Positions 28,296 through 36,682 of a stretch of 64,000 nt of DNA are shown here, in pieces; the first letter of the stretch is position 1, and every line of letters begins with the position of its first letter. The notes under the pieces are model-generated. The model had not been told where the DNA came from and searched no databases. It saw only the letters and a list, made by a program, of their open reading frames with translations. This DNA is from Pseudomonadota bacterium (GTDB taxonomy: Bacteria; Pseudomonadota; Alphaproteobacteria; Acetobacterales; Acetobacteraceae), in the NCBI GenBank assembly GCA_021805565.1, contig JAJZFA010000024.1, positions 37,334-101,333 on the forward strand, written 5' to 3'. The position numbers and the translations under genes were made by a program.

Positions 28296-29621
28296 ATGGA
28301 CCAGATCGTGGGTTTAGTGGCCGGAACCGGCTATCTGTCCGGCTTCGGCAACGGTTTCGAGACCGAGGCGCTGCCCGGCGCGCTACCTGTCGGTCGCAAT
28401 TCGCCGCAGCGCTGCGCTTACGGTCTCTATGCCGAACAAATCAGCGGCTCCCCGTTTACCGCCCCGCGTGCCAGCAATCAGCGAAGCTGGCTGTATCGCA
28501 TCCGTCCGACCGTTGCTCATTGGGGCACTTTTCGTCCGGCCGATGCCGGCTTGTGGCGTTCGGCCCCTTGCACCGAAATCCGGGTTCCGCCCGCGCCGCT
28601 GCGCTGGGACCCGATCCCCGTGCCAACCACCGCACTGACCTTCCCGCAAGGGGTGCGCACGATCACCACGGCTGGCGATGCCAACGCACAGGCGGGCATG
28701 GCGACCCATATCTATGTCGCCACGCGGTCGATGGAGAACGAATACTTTTACAACGCCGATGCCGAGATGCTGTTCGTACCGCAGCAAGGCACCGTGCGGC
28801 TGCGCACCGAATTCGGCATTATCGACGCGGGGCCGGGCGAAATCGCTGTCATACCGCGCGGCGTGAAGTTCTCCGCCGAACTACCCGGCGGCGCCGTGCG
28901 CGGTTACCTGTGCGAGAATTATAGCAGCGCCTTTACCCTGCCGGAACGCGGCCCGATCGGCGCCAACTGTTTGGCCAACCCGCGCGATTTCCTGACTCCG
29001 GTCGCCGCGTACGAAGATCGCGAGGCGCCCTGCCGGCTGACGGTGAAATGGGGCGGCGCACTGTGGGAGACGGATTTAGACCATTCGCCGCTGGACGTGG
29101 TGGCGTGGCACGGCAACTACGCGCCGTACAAATACGATTTGCGCCGGTTTTCCCCGGTTGGGCCGGTGCTGTTCGACCACGCCGACCCGAGCATTTTTAC
29201 TGTTCTGACGTCTGTTAGCGAAACGCCGGGCACGGCGAATATCGATTTCGTGATATTTCCGGAACGGTGGATGGTCGCCGAAAATACGTTTCGCCCGCCT
29301 TGGTATCACATGAACATCATGAGCGAGTTCATGGGCCTGATTTTCGGGGTCTATGACGGCAAGACCGGGGGCGGATTCGTGCCGGGCGGGTTTTCCCTGC
29401 ATAACACGATGCTGCCGCACGGGCCGGATCGCGACGCGTTCGAGGCTGCCGCCAAAGCCGACCTAAAGCCGCACAAACTGGAGGGCACGCTGGCGTTCAT
29501 GTTCGAAACCCGGTTCCGCCAGTCTGTCACCGCTTATGCTTACGGTTTGGACGAACGGCAGGCCGACTACGGCACCTATGGCCGCGCGTTGCGAAAGCAC
29601 TTCGATCCAACCCGGCCCTAA
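28296..29621 (+). CDS. hmgA: Homogentisate 1,2-dioxygenase
   Basis: This 441-aa cupin-fold Fe(II) enzyme opens the aromatic ring of homogentisate to maleylacetoacetate. The N-terminus [19 protein letters not shown] and [21 protein letters not shown] (first 20 or fewer residues of each) are nearly invariant in the family. The iron site is in [17 protein letters not shown] (His and Glu) and the [12 protein letters not shown] histidine. A GGAGAA site precedes the ATG. Genes for maleylacetoacetate isomerase and fumarylacetoacetase are not in the window. It follows the P450 by 39 bp, so one transcript is likely. Confidence 0.96.
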   Translation: MDQIVGLVAGTGYLSGFGNGFETEALPGALPVGRNSPQRCAYGLYAEQISGSPFTAPRASNQRSWLYRIRPTVAHWGTFRPADAGLWRSAPCTEIRVPPAPLRWDPIPVPTTALTFPQGVRTITTAGDANAQAGMATHIYVATRSMENEYFYNADAEMLFVPQQGTVRLRTEFGIIDAGPGEIAVIPRGVKFSAELPGGAVRGYLCENYSSAFTLPERGPIGANCLANPRDFLTPVAAYEDREAPCRLTVKWGGALWETDLDHSPLDVVAWHGNYAPYKYDLRRFSPVGPVLFDHADPSIFTVLTSVSETPGTANIDFVIFPERWMVAENTFRPPWYHMNIMSEFMGLIFGVYDGKTGGGFVPGGFSLHNTMLPHGPDRDAFEAAAKADLKPHKLEGTLAFMFETRFRQSVTAYAYGLDERQADYGTYGRALRKHFDPTRP

Positions 29622-29657
29622 TCGATCACCGTTACCGGTGGCTTAAAGGATGTAACC

Positions 29658-30860
29658 ATGCGCGATAAAAATCCCGGCCGGCGCGCCGTTCTCGGCGGCG
29701 CGGCGCTAGCCGCGGCACTTCCGGTGCTCAACACCTGGGCCGCGACGGCCGGCCCCGTGCGGATCGGCGTGCTGACCGACGAAAACGGGCCCTATACCGA
29801 CAGCGGCGGGGCCGGGTCTATCCTGGCTGCCCAGATGGCCGCGCGGGATTTCGGCGGTACGGTCCTCGGCCGCCCGATCGAAATCCTGCACGCGGATACC
29901 CAGAACAAGCCCGATATCGCCGCATCGATCGCCCGCGGCTGGTACGATTCCGGCGTCGATGCGATTATCGACCTGCCCGTCACGCCGGTCGCCGCCGCCG
30001 TCCAACAGATCGCGCGGGAAAAAGGCCGTACGGTCATGATTACCGCCGCGGCCATCAGCGAATTTACCTCGAAGAACTGCTCGCCCACCAGCAGTCACTG
30101 GGCGGACGATACGCATGCGTTGACCACCGGTGTGGCGAAACTGACGACCGGCACCGGCAACCGGACCTGGTTTTTCATTACGGTCGATTTCAGCTTCGGC
30201 GCGGCGCTGGAATCGCTGACCGCCAAGGCGATCGAGGCGAACGGCGGTAAGGTTGTCGGCGACGTGAAATTTCCCATCGGCAACAGCGAGTTTTCCTCGC
30301 AGATCGTCGCCGCGCAAAGTTCCGGGGCCGCGATTGTCGGGCTGGCCGCGGTGGGCGGCGATCAGGTCAACCTGATCAAACAGGCGGCGGAGTTCGGATT
30401 GCGCAAAAGCGGCGTCCAGTTGGCCGGTTATCTGGTTTATATCAGCGACATCCATGCGCTGGGGCTGGATGTCGCGCAGGGCCTGAGCTTCCCGTCTGGC
30501 TTTTACTGGGACCAATCCGATGAATCGCGGGCATTCGCCAAACGCTTCATGGCGGAGCGGAAAGCCCCCCCGACGAAGAACCAGGCCGTCGATTACGCTT
30601 GCACGCTGCATTTCCTGAAAGCCATGGCGCAGGCGGGAACGGACGATCCGGTCGCGGTCAATAAGGCGATGCGCGCGATGCCAGTCGCTTATTTCGGACG
30701 AAACGCCACTTTACGCGCCGATGGACGGCTGTTGTACGACATAACGCTATACCGGGTGAAGCGCCCGGACGAGAGCCGGTCGCCGTGGGATTATTACACC
30801 GCTATCGGCACGCTGCCGGCGGCGGAGGCATTCCTGCCGATGAACCCCGCCTGCGCGTAG
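29658..30860 (+). CDS. ABC transporter substrate-binding protein (branched-chain amino acid type)
   Basis: This 400-aa periplasmic binding protein belongs to the Leu/Ile/Val-binding (Peripla_BP_6) family. A Tat-like signal is visible (GRRAVLGGAALAAALP) and the mature protein begins near ATAGPVRIGVLTDENGPY. Two type I lobes follow, with GGAGSILAAQMAARDFGG and AVDYACTLHFLKAMAQAG in typical positions. No permease or ATPase genes adjoin it, so it is an orphan binding protein. It follows hmgA by 36 bp, and an aromatic-acid ligand is plausible but unproven. Confidence 0.88.
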   Translation: MRDKNPGRRAVLGGAALAAALPVLNTWAATAGPVRIGVLTDENGPYTDSGGAGSILAAQMAARDFGGTVLGRPIEILHADTQNKPDIAASIARGWYDSGVDAIIDLPVTPVAAAVQQIAREKGRTVMITAAAISEFTSKNCSPTSSHWADDTHALTTGVAKLTTGTGNRTWFFITVDFSFGAALESLTAKAIEANGGKVVGDVKFPIGNSEFSSQIVAAQSSGAAIVGLAAVGGDQVNLIKQAAEFGLRKSGVQLAGYLVYISDIHALGLDVAQGLSFPSGFYWDQSDESRAFAKRFMAERKAPPTKNQAVDYACTLHFLKAMAQAGTDDPVAVNKAMRAMPVAYFGRNATLRADGRLLYDITLYRVKRPDESRSPWDYYTAIGTLPAAEAFLPMNPACA

Positions 30861-31187
30861 CGGGGTTCGGGCGGTCCGATTCCGGCGCCGAGCGTTTCCT
30901 CGATTCCCGGCTGCGAGGCGACACACCAGAGGAAAGTCCGCGCCACGGAATCAAGGGTTAGCTGGCACCGCAGCGGAAGCCATACCGTTCGTGACAATGT
31001 TATACCTGTTATCCAGCGCGTAACACCGAACGAGGGGACGTTCCATATTCTCCATCGGTGCGTTCAGACGACAAGGATCGGCTGCAGCGGATATTGTTAA
31101 AATTCTAGCAAAAAATTTTGAACATTTTTTCATTTTGATGAGAAAAATGAATCTGTCATTATTATGGATATCGTTTGGGGAAGATAA
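30861..31187. other. Intergenic region, AT-rich promoter side of the PEP-CTERM gene
   Basis: No gene is supported. The right part (about 31095-31185) is markedly AT-rich, with runs of A and T, unlike the surrounding DNA. It probably holds the promoter of the PEP-CTERM gene; I cannot fix -35 and -10 elements with confidence. Confidence 0.45.
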
Positions 31188-31955
31188 ATGCGGAATCGTC
31201 TCCGGAATAAGAGACTGGCATCCCTGGTGGCCCTAAGCGGTGCCGCCCTCGCTTCCCGACCCGGAGGGGCGGAGGGCGCCGTGATCTACGTCCCGCTGAA
31301 CGTGAACGTCGGTTTTTCAAGTGGCTTCGCAACCAAAGCAACGGTGAACTTAACAACGAAAGTCGGATCCAGCCATCCGGCCTTCACTTTGGTACGTGGG
31401 CCTAACGTCGGCAGTAGCCGCTCCATTACAGAGAAATCGATCGGCGGGTCGATCGGGTTCCGGCCCGTTCACGCCGCTTCATCGGGGAGTCAGGTCAATC
31501 GGGTCGCGTTTGTATCCAAGGGCGCCACCGCCCTAAACGCCAAAACCGGCGGCCTGACGGCGCTATTCGCCCGTACGCACCGTGGTTCCACCGCAACGGC
31601 CCATCCACCCGTCCGTACCCTCACCAGTCCCAAGCCATTTACCGACCGATACGCGCTGTTCCAGTTCCAGACTGCCACCCGCAAAATCGATTACGGCTGG
31701 TTGGAACTCAGTCTGGCGGACCCCGCCGCCGGGCCGGACATTACCCTTATCGGCGCCGCCTACGACACCTCCGGCGCGCTGCTTCCCGCCGGCTCGCTCG
31801 GCAACCCTGTCCCCGAACCGTCCAGCCTCGATCTGGAACTTTCCGGCCTCGCAGCCCTCGCGCTTGGCGCCGCCGGTACGCGGCGCTGGCGCGCGGCCAC
31901 CACCCGCCGGATCGCTGCCGCACCGCAACCGCCGGGTTCCCCTGGGACCGCATGA
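31188..31955 (+). CDS. PEP-CTERM exosortase-sorted secreted protein
   Basis: The product (255 aa) has a signal peptide at the N-terminus and, near residue 207, VPEPSS followed by a short hydrophobic stretch (LSGLAALALGAAG) and an arginine cluster (TRRWRA). This is the PEP-CTERM sorting signal that exosortase recognises and cleaves. The hydrophobic part begins with Asp and Glu and about 20 residues follow the basic cluster, both unusual. The middle has YGWLELSLADPAAGPDITLIGAAYD, in two parts (YGWLELSL and TLIGAAYDTSG), as in other PEP-CTERM proteins. The stop overlaps the start of the next gene (ATGA). Exosortase itself is not in the window. Confidence 0.85.
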   Translation: MRNRLRNKRLASLVALSGAALASRPGGAEGAVIYVPLNVNVGFSSGFATKATVNLTTKVGSSHPAFTLVRGPNVGSSRSITEKSIGGSIGFRPVHAASSGSQVNRVAFVSKGATALNAKTGGLTALFARTHRGSTATAHPPVRTLTSPKPFTDRYALFQFQTATRKIDYGWLELSLADPAAGPDITLIGAAYDTSGALLPAGSLGNPVPEPSSLDLELSGLAALALGAAGTRRWRAATTRRIAAAPQPPGSPGTA

Positions 31956-34768
31956 GCCGGGTTCTTCTGGTCGGCTGGGATGCCGCCGACTGGAGAATCA
32001 TCGATAAACTGCTGGCACGGAATGAGATGCCGCATCTCGCCGCCCTGCTGGCCAATGGTGCGCGGGCCAGCATCGCCACCATCCAGCCGCCGCTCAGCCC
32101 GATGGTCTGGACCTCCATCGCTACCGGCAAGCGGCCGGTACAACATGGCATCCTGGGGTTTACCGAACCTACCGGCGATGGACTTGGCTTGCGCCCCATC
32201 GGCAATCTGGCACGCACCGCAAAGGCGATCTGGAATATCCTGAACCAGAACGACAAACGCTCCCTGGTCGTTGGGTGGTGGCCGTCCCACCCGGCCGAAC
32301 CCATTGCCGGCGCCATGGTCTCCGACCTGTTTCCGCTCGATGCCGCCGGGCCGGCCGGCTGCCCCATGCCGCAAGGCACGGTGCATCCGCCCGGACTGGC
32401 CGGTGCGCTCGCCAGTCTGCGCGTGCATGCAAGCGAAATCACCGCCGAGATGCTGGCGATGTTCGTCCCTGACTGGCAGCGTATCGATCAGACGCGCGAC
32501 CGCAGTCTGTACGACCTCGCCGGCATCGTGGCCGAAACCCTCAGCATCCACAACGCCGCCACCGATCTGCTGGCGCGGGAGCGGTTCGACTTCGCCGCAG
32601 TGTACTACGCCGGCATCGATCATTTCTCCCACCGCTTCATGCGTTATCACGCCGGCAAGCGCCGCACCGCGGGGGATCCGGTGGACCCCGCGATCCTTCG
32701 GCCAATCGTCGCCAATGCCTATCGCTGGCACGACGCGATGCTGGGCCGGTTGATCGCGCTGGCCGGACCGGAGTGCGCGGTGATGGTGGTCAGCGACCAC
32801 GGTTTCCATTCCGACGCCATGCTGCCCGATCACATTCCGGCCGAGGCCGCCGGCCCGGCCGTGGAACACCGCGATCTCGGGATTTTTTGCCTGCGCGCGC
32901 CCGGCGTTCCGGCCGGACAAGTGCTGCACGGTGCCAGCGTACTCGATATCGCACCCACGCTGCTGCACCTGTTCGGCCTGCCGGCAGGGGCGGACATGGA
33001 TGGCAAGGTGCTCGTCAACGCCTTCTCCGACCGCACCCTGCCGCCCCGTATTCCCAGTTGGGAAAACGTGCCCGGTCCGGATGGACGGCACGATCCGGAA
33101 ACACGGCATGACGGCGCCGCCGCGGCCGACCAACTGCGCCAGTTGATCGATCTTGGCTATATAGCGCCGCCCGGTGCCGACGCCGCGGCGGCGGTGCGCG
33201 ATTGCCTGGCGGAAAACCGGTATAATCTGGCTCGCAGCCATTTGGATGCCGGGGAAACCGAGGCTGCGGCCGGAATCCTGCGCACGCTGGCCGGCGAGGA
33301 TAACGAGCAAATCCGTTATCATCGCCATCTGATCCACGCCCTGGTGGCACTCGGCCAATTCCCCGAGGCCATTCACCGGCTCGACCTGCTGGATGCCGCG
33401 GCAACCGGCATCGACAGCCGGGCCGCCGCGGAGTTGAACCGGCGCCGGGCGGAGCGGCCCGATCGGGCGCTCAGCGAACCGGATGCTCCCTCGCACGCAT
33501 CGCCCGGTCGCGACCCCGCCGTCCGCCGCGAACAATTCGAACGCCGGGTGCTGGCAGGCAAGGTCGGCGGGTTCGCCACCGAACGGATGCTGCTGCGCTG
33601 CACCGTTCTGCTCGCGCAGGGCCGGAAAGAGGATCACGAAACGATTCGCCCGATCCTAAGCGCGCTGGCCGCTCGCCCGCGCTGGCGGCGCGCACTGGCA
33701 TTGTTCCTGGCCGAAAGCTTCGCCGCGATCGGGATGGCGGACCGGGCCATGGACCTCATTCGCCACCTGCGCAGGCGCGACCGTGAGGACTGGCGCGCGC
33801 TGGCACTGGAAGCGCGGCTCCATTTCCAGGCCGAACGGCACGCGCGGGCTGCGGACTGTGCGGTCCGGTCGCTCGCGCTTGTCTATACGCAGCCACGGAT
33901 GCATCGGCTGCTCGGCCTGGCGCTTTTGCATCGCGGAGACCTGGCCGGGGCGGAGCGCGAATTGCGCGTTGCGCTGGCGCAAGCGCCGGAGTTTGCCGAA
34001 GCGCACGCCGGCTTGGCCGCTTTGCTGCGGCGCGACCCGGCACGGCTTGGCGAGGCAAGCTTGCACATGGCGCGAGCCGAACAGGCGAGGCTGCGCGTCC
34101 GCTTACCCGCTGCCACGATCGCTCCGGAGCGGGACACGGCGCCACCCAATCCGTTACCGCCGTGGGAGCGTCTTGCACCGCCCCCAACCGGGCGCGCCGG
34201 CATTGTCACGGTTGTCACCGGCCTGCCACGCAGCGGCACGTCGATGATGATGCAGATTCTGGGTGCCGCCGGCCTGCCCGCTTTTACCGACGGTGAACGC
34301 GTGCCCGACTCCGACAACCCGTTCGGCTATTTCGAGCACACCGCCGCGGCGGCCTTACACCGGGAGTCAGGCTGGCTCGCCGCCGCGAGCGGTCGTGCCG
34401 TGAAGATCGTGGCGCCGCTGCTACCGTACCTTCCGGCCGGCCTGTCTTACCGGCTGGTGTTCTTACACCGCCCGCTGGCCCAAGTGGTGGCGTCGCAACG
34501 GGCGATGCTGGTGCGCCTCGGCCGGTTCGGCGCCGGGCGCGATGAGGCGGCCTTGATCCGATCCTTCGCAACCCAGATGGCGCGAGTTCGCACATGGCTG
34601 GAGCGGCGCGAAGATCTCCCGGTGCTGGCCATCGACTATAACGCCGCGTTGGCCGATCCGGCCGCGATGGCCGTTCGGCTCGAAGCTTTCCTGGGCACCC
34701 CGTTCGACACAGCGGCCGCGGCGGCCGCGGTCGCACCTGGGCTGCGCCGCCAGGGGAACGGCGGCTAA
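31952..34768 (+). CDS. Phosphodiesterase-TPR-sulfotransferase fusion protein
   Basis: This is a 938-aa three-part protein. Residues 1 to about 370 form an alkaline-phosphatase-superfamily (type I phosphodiesterase) domain: metal Asp10 in VGWDAADW, probable nucleophile Ser49 in QPPLSPMVWTS, metal ligands in AGIDHFSHRFMRYH (Asp223, His227) and VSDHGFHSD (Asp282, His283). Residues about 390-700 are helical with TPR-like pairs (ALALFLAESFAAIGMADRAM, AGAERELRVALAQAPEFAEA). From residue 750 a sulfotransferase domain follows, with the PAPS 5'-phosphosulfate loop GLPRSGTSMMM and the 3'-phosphate segment FLHRPLAQVVASQ. No signal peptide is seen, so the enzyme is probably cytosolic. It is cotranscribed with the PEP-CTERM gene. 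Confidence 0.85.
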   Translation: MSRVLLVGWDAADWRIIDKLLARNEMPHLAALLANGARASIATIQPPLSPMVWTSIATGKRPVQHGILGFTEPTGDGLGLRPIGNLARTAKAIWNILNQNDKRSLVVGWWPSHPAEPIAGAMVSDLFPLDAAGPAGCPMPQGTVHPPGLAGALASLRVHASEITAEMLAMFVPDWQRIDQTRDRSLYDLAGIVAETLSIHNAATDLLARERFDFAAVYYAGIDHFSHRFMRYHAGKRRTAGDPVDPAILRPIVANAYRWHDAMLGRLIALAGPECAVMVVSDHGFHSDAMLPDHIPAEAAGPAVEHRDLGIFCLRAPGVPAGQVLHGASVLDIAPTLLHLFGLPAGADMDGKVLVNAFSDRTLPPRIPSWENVPGPDGRHDPETRHDGAAAADQLRQLIDLGYIAPPGADAAAAVRDCLAENRYNLARSHLDAGETEAAAGILRTLAGEDNEQIRYHRHLIHALVALGQFPEAIHRLDLLDAAATGIDSRAAAELNRRRAERPDRALSEPDAPSHASPGRDPAVRREQFERRVLAGKVGGFATERMLLRCTVLLAQGRKEDHETIRPILSALAARPRWRRALALFLAESFAAIGMADRAMDLIRHLRRRDREDWRALALEARLHFQAERHARAADCAVRSLALVYTQPRMHRLLGLALLHRGDLAGAERELRVALAQAPEFAEAHAGLAALLRRDPARLGEASLHMARAEQARLRVRLPAATIAPERDTAPPNPLPPWERLAPPPTGRAGIVTVVTGLPRSGTSMMMQILGAAGLPAFTDGERVPDSDNPFGYFEHTAAAALHRESGWLAAASGRAVKIVAPLLPYLPAGLSYRLVFLHRPLAQVVASQRAMLVRLGRFGAGRDEAALIRSFATQMARVRTWLERREDLPVLAIDYNAALADPAAMAVRLEAFLGTPFDTAAAAAAVAPGLRRQGNGG

Positions 34769-35925
34769 CCGTTCACGCCGATATCGGTCAGCCGCTTGTG
34801 TTCGTCCATCGCGTACCGGTCGGTCATGCCCGCCACATAATCGCCGACGATCGTGGCGGCGCGTTGCGTTCCAGGCTCCCCCGCGCGGGCGCGCCAATCG
34901 TCCGGCAGCAGCGTGGGGTCGGTGTGCAGCAGGCGATACAGATCCTCGGTCAGCCGCTTTGCCTTCGCCGACATGCGGTTGACCCGCCAGTGACGGTACA
35001 TGCGTGCGAACAGGAAGTCCTTGATCGCCTGGTTGGAGTCCGCCATCGCCGGGCTGAAGCCTATCACCCGTTGCTTGTGGCGGCGGATCGCATCCGGCCC
35101 GTCGGGATTCAGTTTGTCCAACCGTTTGCCGGATTCGGCGATCAGGTCGTTGACCATCGCATCGATCACGCGCCGCAGCATCTCATGCCGCAGGCGTGGA
35201 GGCGGCATGTCCAGACTGGACATGCGCGCGGCCGCAAGCGACGCGCCGACAACGGGCAGATGCTTCAGGTCGTCCACCGCGAACAACCGGGCCCGCAGCC
35301 CGTCGTCCAGATCGTGGGAATGATAGGCAACGTCGTCGGCAATGGCGGCAACCTGCGCCTCGGCACCCGGTTGGGTATTCAGATCGAGCTTGTGGCGGTC
35401 GTTATAATCGGCGATGTAGGGCGCCGGATGACGCAGCGGGCCGTTGTGTTTGACCAGCCCTTCCAGCGTTTCCCATGTCAGATTCAGGCCGTCCCAGGCA
35501 GCGTAACGGCTTTCCAGCAAGGTAACGATGCGCAGGCTTTGCGCATTGTGGTCAAAGCCGCCGAACGGCTTCATGGCGGTGTTCAGCGCGTCCTCGCCGG
35601 CGTGGCCAAACGGCGGATGGCCCAGATCGTGGGCCAGGGCCAGCGCTTCGGTCAGGTCCTCATCCAGTCCCAGGGCCCGGGCGATGGACCGGGCGATTTG
35701 CGCGACCTCGATGCTGTGGGTCAGACGGGTGCGGTAGAAGTCCCCTTCGTGGTTGACGAACACCTGCGTTTTATATTGCAGTTTCCGGAAGGCCGAACTG
35801 TGGATGATCCGGTCGCGGTCGCGCTGCCAGGGGGAGCGGGTTTCCGCTTCCGGTTCATGATGCAGCCGGCCGCGCGCGTTGGCGGGGGAAACGGCATAGT
35901 GGGCCAGCGTGGGTCGGACAAACAT
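34765..35925 (-). CDS. dgt: Deoxyguanosinetriphosphate triphosphohydrolase-like protein
   Basis: This HD-domain dNTPase (386 aa from ATG 35925) has the metal-binding pattern RLTHSIEVAQIARSIARALG, then ALAHDLGHPPFGHAGED, the H...HD...D signature of the Dgt family. The start could also be a GTG at 35940. By family it would hydrolyse dNTPs to deoxynucleosides and triphosphate, affecting the dNTP pool. The 3' end overlaps the convergent fusion gene by 4 bases. The 5' end is 66 bp from erpA, divergently transcribed. Confidence 0.92.
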   Translation of the reverse strand: MFVRPTLAHYAVSPANARGRLHHEPEAETRSPWQRDRDRIIHSSAFRKLQYKTQVFVNHEGDFYRTRLTHSIEVAQIARSIARALGLDEDLTEALALAHDLGHPPFGHAGEDALNTAMKPFGGFDHNAQSLRIVTLLESRYAAWDGLNLTWETLEGLVKHNGPLRHPAPYIADYNDRHKLDLNTQPGAEAQVAAIADDVAYHSHDLDDGLRARLFAVDDLKHLPVVGASLAAARMSSLDMPPPRLRHEMLRRVIDAMVNDLIAESGKRLDKLNPDGPDAIRRHKQRVIGFSPAMADSNQAIKDFLFARMYRHWRVNRMSAKAKRLTEDLYRLLHTDPTLLPDDWRARAGEPGTQRAATIVGDYVAGMTDRYAMDEHKRLTDIGVNG

Positions 35926-35991
35926 ATTATCCGGATACACCTTGCACCGGATGGCTTCAATTCCGGTGCCGGATAACCTATATCTCTAGGT

Positions 35992-36327
35992 ATGGAACAG
36001 TTTGCCGTTACCGATCGCGCCGCCGCCCGTATCGCGGAAATCGTCGCCGACACCAAACCGGTCGCCGAAGCCGCTTTACGGGTCGCCGTATTGGCGGGCG
36101 GTTGCAGTGGCTTCCAATACCGCTTCGAGCTTGATCCGAAGGTCGGCAGCGACGATCTGATCATCCAGCGCGGATCGGCCAGGGTCGTTGTGGATGCCGT
36201 GAGCATGGATCTGTTGAACGGTTCGGAACTGGATTACACCGACGAATTGATGGGTAGCCACTTCGCCGTGCGCAACCCGAACGCCAAGTCTGCCTGCGGG
36301 TGTGGGACCAGTTTTTCAATGGATTGA
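35992..36327 (+). CDS. erpA: Iron-sulfur cluster insertion protein ErpA
   Basis: This A-type FeS carrier (111 aa) carries the three cluster-binding cysteines: Cys38 in GGCSGFQY, and Cys102 and Cys104 in SACGCGTSFS. It transfers clusters from the assembly scaffold to target apoproteins. The sequence VDAVSMDLLNGSELDY is typical of the ErpA/IscA group. It is divergent from dgt, a neighbour pairing seen widely in Alphaproteobacteria. A CCTATATCTC stretch just upstream may hold its -10. Confidence 0.95.
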   Translation: MEQFAVTDRAAARIAEIVADTKPVAEAALRVAVLAGGCSGFQYRFELDPKVGSDDLIIQRGSARVVVDAVSMDLLNGSELDYTDELMGSHFAVRNPNAKSACGCGTSFSMD

Positions 36328-36512
36328 TACTGGCGTTGACGACCGATACCGGTTCGGGCGGCGGATCGGCCGAATCCGATCCAAATACTCATTCACGGCT
36401 GGCCGATAGTCGATCTGGCATTATCGATTTTGCACCAGGGCACCGACGCTTTCGGCAGCGTCCACCCGTATCGCCCGATTAACAGTGCATTAACCCGATA
36501 CCTCTAAACGAT
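36328..36512. other. Intergenic sequence after erpA
   Basis: No gene or site is recognised here. It continues into a strong hairpin at 36513-36542, a possible peptide gene at 36559-36642, and then 40 bp to the gatB stop. Confidence 0.4.
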
Positions 36513-36542
36513 AACAGCGGCCAGAATTCCCTGGCCGCTGTT
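36513..36542. terminator. 12-bp perfect hairpin (possible terminator or RNA switch)
   Basis: AACAGCGGCCAG and CTGGCCGCTGTT form a perfect 12-bp stem with a 6-base loop (AATTCC). Only TTT follows, so a rho-independent role is not certain. It ends 4 bases before a near-perfect ribosome site, so it could also affect translation of the peptide that follows. Confidence 0.6.
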
Positions 36543-36558
36543 TACGAAGGAGGTATCG

Positions 36559-36642
36559 ATGATCATGACTCATCGGGTTACCCTACCGAAGATAATGGTG
36601 ATCTGGATCATAAAAATCAAGATTATTCGTATCCGCAAGTAG
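36559..36642 (+). CDS. Possible 27-residue hydrophobic, cationic peptide
   Basis: ATG at 36559 is preceded by AAGGAGGT at 36547-36554, close to the ideal anti-16S complement, with a 4-base gap. The frame runs 27 codons to TAG. The peptide is rich in Ile, Lys and Arg (for example VIWIIKIKIIRIRK at the C-terminus), so it would be membrane-active or membrane-bound. There is no known match that I can name. It sits between a perfect hairpin and the convergent gatB gene. A type I toxin-like or regulatory peptide is one idea; chance occurrence is another. Confidence 0.4.
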   Translation: MIMTHRVTLPKIMVIWIIKIKIIRIRK

Positions 36643-36682
36643 GGGACAGGCTGGCCGGATGGGGCGTGCTCCGCCGGCCGGC

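Noticed and set aside
30928..30940. GAGGAAAGTCCG, a piece like the conserved 5' part of RNase P RNA
   Set aside because: The remaining conserved RNase P RNA regions are absent from the 327-bp gap, so it is a chance match.
30961..30976. TGGCAC as a possible sigma-54 -24 element before the PEP-CTERM gene
   Set aside because: No TTGC lies at the required distance, unlike the two convincing elements near 44 kb.
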